Source: Echinococcus granulosus
Taxonomy: Eukaryota > Platyhelminthes > Cestoda > Cyclophyllidea > Taeniidae
Length of the DNA stretch: 64,000 nt
Assembly (NCBI RefSeq): GCF_000524195.1
Contig: NW_020170399.1
Coordinates: 435,329 to 499,328 of the forward strand
Direction: 5' to 3'
Made by a program: the position numbers and the translations under genes. Below are positions 63,301 to 64,000 of this stretch, piece by piece. How positions within the stretch are numbered: position 1 is the first letter of the stretch; every line of letters begins with the position of its first letter. The notes below the pieces were generated by a model that was not told the origin of the DNA, made no database searches, and saw only the letters and a program-made list of their open reading frames with translations.

Positions 63301-64000
63301 CTTTTCAGGATCTTCGTAGACAGACTGCGTGAATACTTTGGCTAAAGGTTCTGGAGCAACTTGCAGCATTTTGCCAATTTTCCCAACATCTTTAGACTGC
63401 ACAAAAGCGGTACGATATACAGAGCGCGTACGTTCAGTAAATAACGTTTGGACTGACGCGAACACCAAAGACTCCGGAGTAACTTGAAGTTTCTTGCCCT
63501 GTGTACCAACAGGAAGTGGATTGCAACCAAACTCATGTGTCGCAGGAGGTGGCGCCGACATGACTACAGGTTCCGGTGTTGGTGCTTTGATAATCACTGG
63601 CTTTGGCTCTGTCCATATTGCTTGTGAGTGACCTACGACAAGAAGTGCGGGTTTCGGCTCAGCATATAGTGTTTGTGAGACAGCTGTTGTTAGCGACTGT
63701 GGCGCAACTTGAAGTTCTTTACTGAATTTCTGCACTTCCTTCACCTGCACTGCCGTTCGGTCATAGACAGATTTAAGTAGATCTGTGTCCACGTCTTCCA
63801 ACTTAGATATGGCTATATGGGTGGGGTTTTCAGCAGATTGCATAATCGCAGTCGAGAGGGGTTCTGGTGCCACTTGCAGTTTCTTGCCCTGAGTACCAAC
63901 AGGAAGTGGATCGCAACCAAACTCATGTGTCGGAGGCGGTGGCGCCGACATGACCACAGGTTCCGGTGTTGGTGCTTTGATAACCACTGGCTCTGGCTCT
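60301..64000 (-). CDS. Paralogue of gene A: Q-V/Q-T repeat protein, N-terminus off the right edge (gene B)
   Basis: One uninterrupted frame from the stop at 60301 to the window end (at least 1,232 residues), corresponding to the last half of the gene A giant exon. Order from the edge: K-x-L-Q-V repeats (GKKLQVAPEP, GKKLQVTPES, GKMLQVAPEP, AKKLQVQPQP, TKMLQVTPEL, GKKLQVQPIG) with proline-rich linkers (KAPTPEPVVMSAPPP); RIQKGAGAFE and LFSFVRET; SQGLIPYKTQV and a basic RRYASRIRSPSARG segment; a coiled-coil-like piece (QQMQLEERTEESLQHCV); and the conserved C-terminal block. All blocks occur in the same order in gene A. The plakin-type N-terminus is not in view. No start codon is assigned because the frame is open at the edge. 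Confidence 0.9.
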   Translation of the reverse strand, partial: EPEPVVIKAPTPEPVVMSAPPPPTHEFGCDPLPVGTQGKKLQVAPEPLSTAIMQSAENPTHIAISKLEDVDTDLLKSVYDRTAVQVKEVQKFSKELQVAPQSLTTAVSQTLYAEPKPALLVVGHSQAIWTEPKPVIIKAPTPEPVVMSAPPPATHEFGCNPLPVGTQGKKLQVTPESLVFASVQTLFTERTRSVYRTAFVQSKDVGKIGKMLQVAPEPLAKVFTQSVYEDPEKPVYNIANTQSGAFKTLAKKLQVQPQPLATASLQAFWAEPEPVLIKSITPEPTVMSAPPVEGRDFSSSPIPQPSANASIQVSPTATFAHRAVDPLPSAECFTKMLQVTPELLGVASLQAIRSESPKPRVCPLSVAHSQTIRESGPSDRGEPLAITTAQSVGVKSFGKKLQVQPIGLSRVSTQTFWEESAVIKAPTLESIVMAAPSSSAHLVSTLVQAEIQPIMPMVEKVNKKLMFRPQLMETTQVQATLSKSELTSMEIQSDLPLPYQPTKPSLQFRGIQAHGDSLKISTSQTEIVEQPLVIQPPSSPVPLYAAPAIKETFDFGTQYEPSMRSVRIQKGAGAFENAIHIGVQNSPSEPRRTPPSPRVHKIDWGIQCKPTVMAGITQTAIVEQIPHPVTPQTYTESTQTEYVESLPPTTKIEVIHRPIKKRKESEPLFSFVRETTAQVSKGCRAKSQGLIPYKTQVATQGQEYSLSVPSMLHLNVLEQGAATMSEQYSYQQQRSTSMNIPRRYASRIRSPSARGTTYAGRNRSMDTIFEDLRNKHMQDSLPRHSEGDLYSENTYVRELLRVQQMQLEERTEESLQHCVQAVGIERVYAMLRHIWEEAEEEKAIHEEMHGGFYTSRTFPGRRYTDVTTQYSIPFYDFHYGYGRKDAATQEGISHVQWIPIPPGHFVQIESDGSTDIDETYDWDPDLSSWHPKRNLFKWLARTPLDFGTQTDVTKAEENQYIDRLLRSRALSAYTSDFEMQQAGLKLNYPESGTVSVVSWRPRYLDGEDQLDVDTIGQLLRVSLVGARVPGTGEVISAADAFYRGILRIVYVDDSRGTIMPLPTAITANAVIVEKQYPRGVGIALHSTSRKYPVECQVLWNTSTLRRRTYRVNFIQKSTEERVNLSTALEEGLIDLTSGELVKIPMPSTSTLPDPLLESRESTLGAGETTPVIPHPERYSVHEAILNDILNVDLLAPEAVIFPSTEAIQESVAREGEAFFSSPGPDEESDMEV
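60470..61110 (-). other. Conserved C-terminal block of gene B
   Basis: Collinear with gene A 32480-33140. VGARVPGTGEVISAADAFYR is identical except for one flanking substitution (GILR versus SILR). AITANAVIVEK, SRKYPVEC, RRRTYRVNFI, STALEEGLIDLTSGE and HPERYSVHEAILNDI also match. Higher conservation than the repeats implies a folded or binding domain. Confidence 0.65.
62600..64000 (-). repeat. K-x-L-Q-V protein repeat array of gene B
   Basis: Seven K-x-L-Q-V cores plus one decayed (NKKLMFRPQL) are visible, with interleaved x-x-V/S-Q-T/S motifs. Two units, 63883-64000 and 63493-63618, are nearly identical at the DNA level (about 390-nt period), showing recent internal duplication. Confidence 0.85.

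Noticed and set aside
1..64000. CRISPR arrays, rRNA, operons or prokaryotic signals
   Set aside because: None seen; gene structure is spliceosomal and animal-like.

Overview
This is a eukaryotic, animal-type window. Genes are broken into many small exons with clean GT..AG junctions, and several introns are only 32-39 nt long (10224-10255, 8079-8113, 8444-8482, 11999-12034, 18049-18084). Such tiny introns beside kilobase introns, roughly 40-45% GC, repeat-rich spacers and the particular gene set suggest a flatworm, most likely a tapeworm (inference; no species marker was read). Three runs of exactly 100 N (10867-10966, 22700-22799, 36089-36188) are scaffold gaps.

Left third (1-20 kb), gene-dense: a TMEM94-like P-type-ATPase-related membrane protein on the minus strand (16 exons resolved, 10660 down to 450, continuing off the left edge); then on the plus strand a tail-anchored cytochrome b5 (11653-13029) and mitochondrial ribosomal protein mL37/MRPL37 (13667-17151); a minus-strand DNAJC4-like J-protein (18104-17441) that converges on MRPL37; and a plus-strand Josephin deubiquitinase (19166-19822). 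TMEM94/cytochrome b5 and DNAJC4/Josephin are divergent pairs with about 1 kb between starts.

Middle (20-32.4 kb): no convincing gene. It holds degraded copies of a dispersed ~0.8 kb repeat family in both orientations, a second short repeat pair, a decayed Ty3/Gypsy reverse-transcriptase scrap, microsatellites and one gap.

Right half (32.4-64 kb): two large paralogous minus-strand genes in tandem. Gene A (32395 to at least 46489) carries spectrin-type helices and a plakin-type SH3 fold, then a single 7.77 kb exon coding for about 2,590 residues of degenerate repeats and a conserved C-terminal block. Gene B (60301 to the right edge) has the same repeats and C-terminal block. The repeats are built on K-K-L-Q-V, G-V-Q-V and T-Q-T/V/I cores. 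These resemble dynein light chain LC8 docking motifs and are the most interesting feature here. The 14 kb between the two genes again holds the dispersed repeat family and CA/GT microsatellites.
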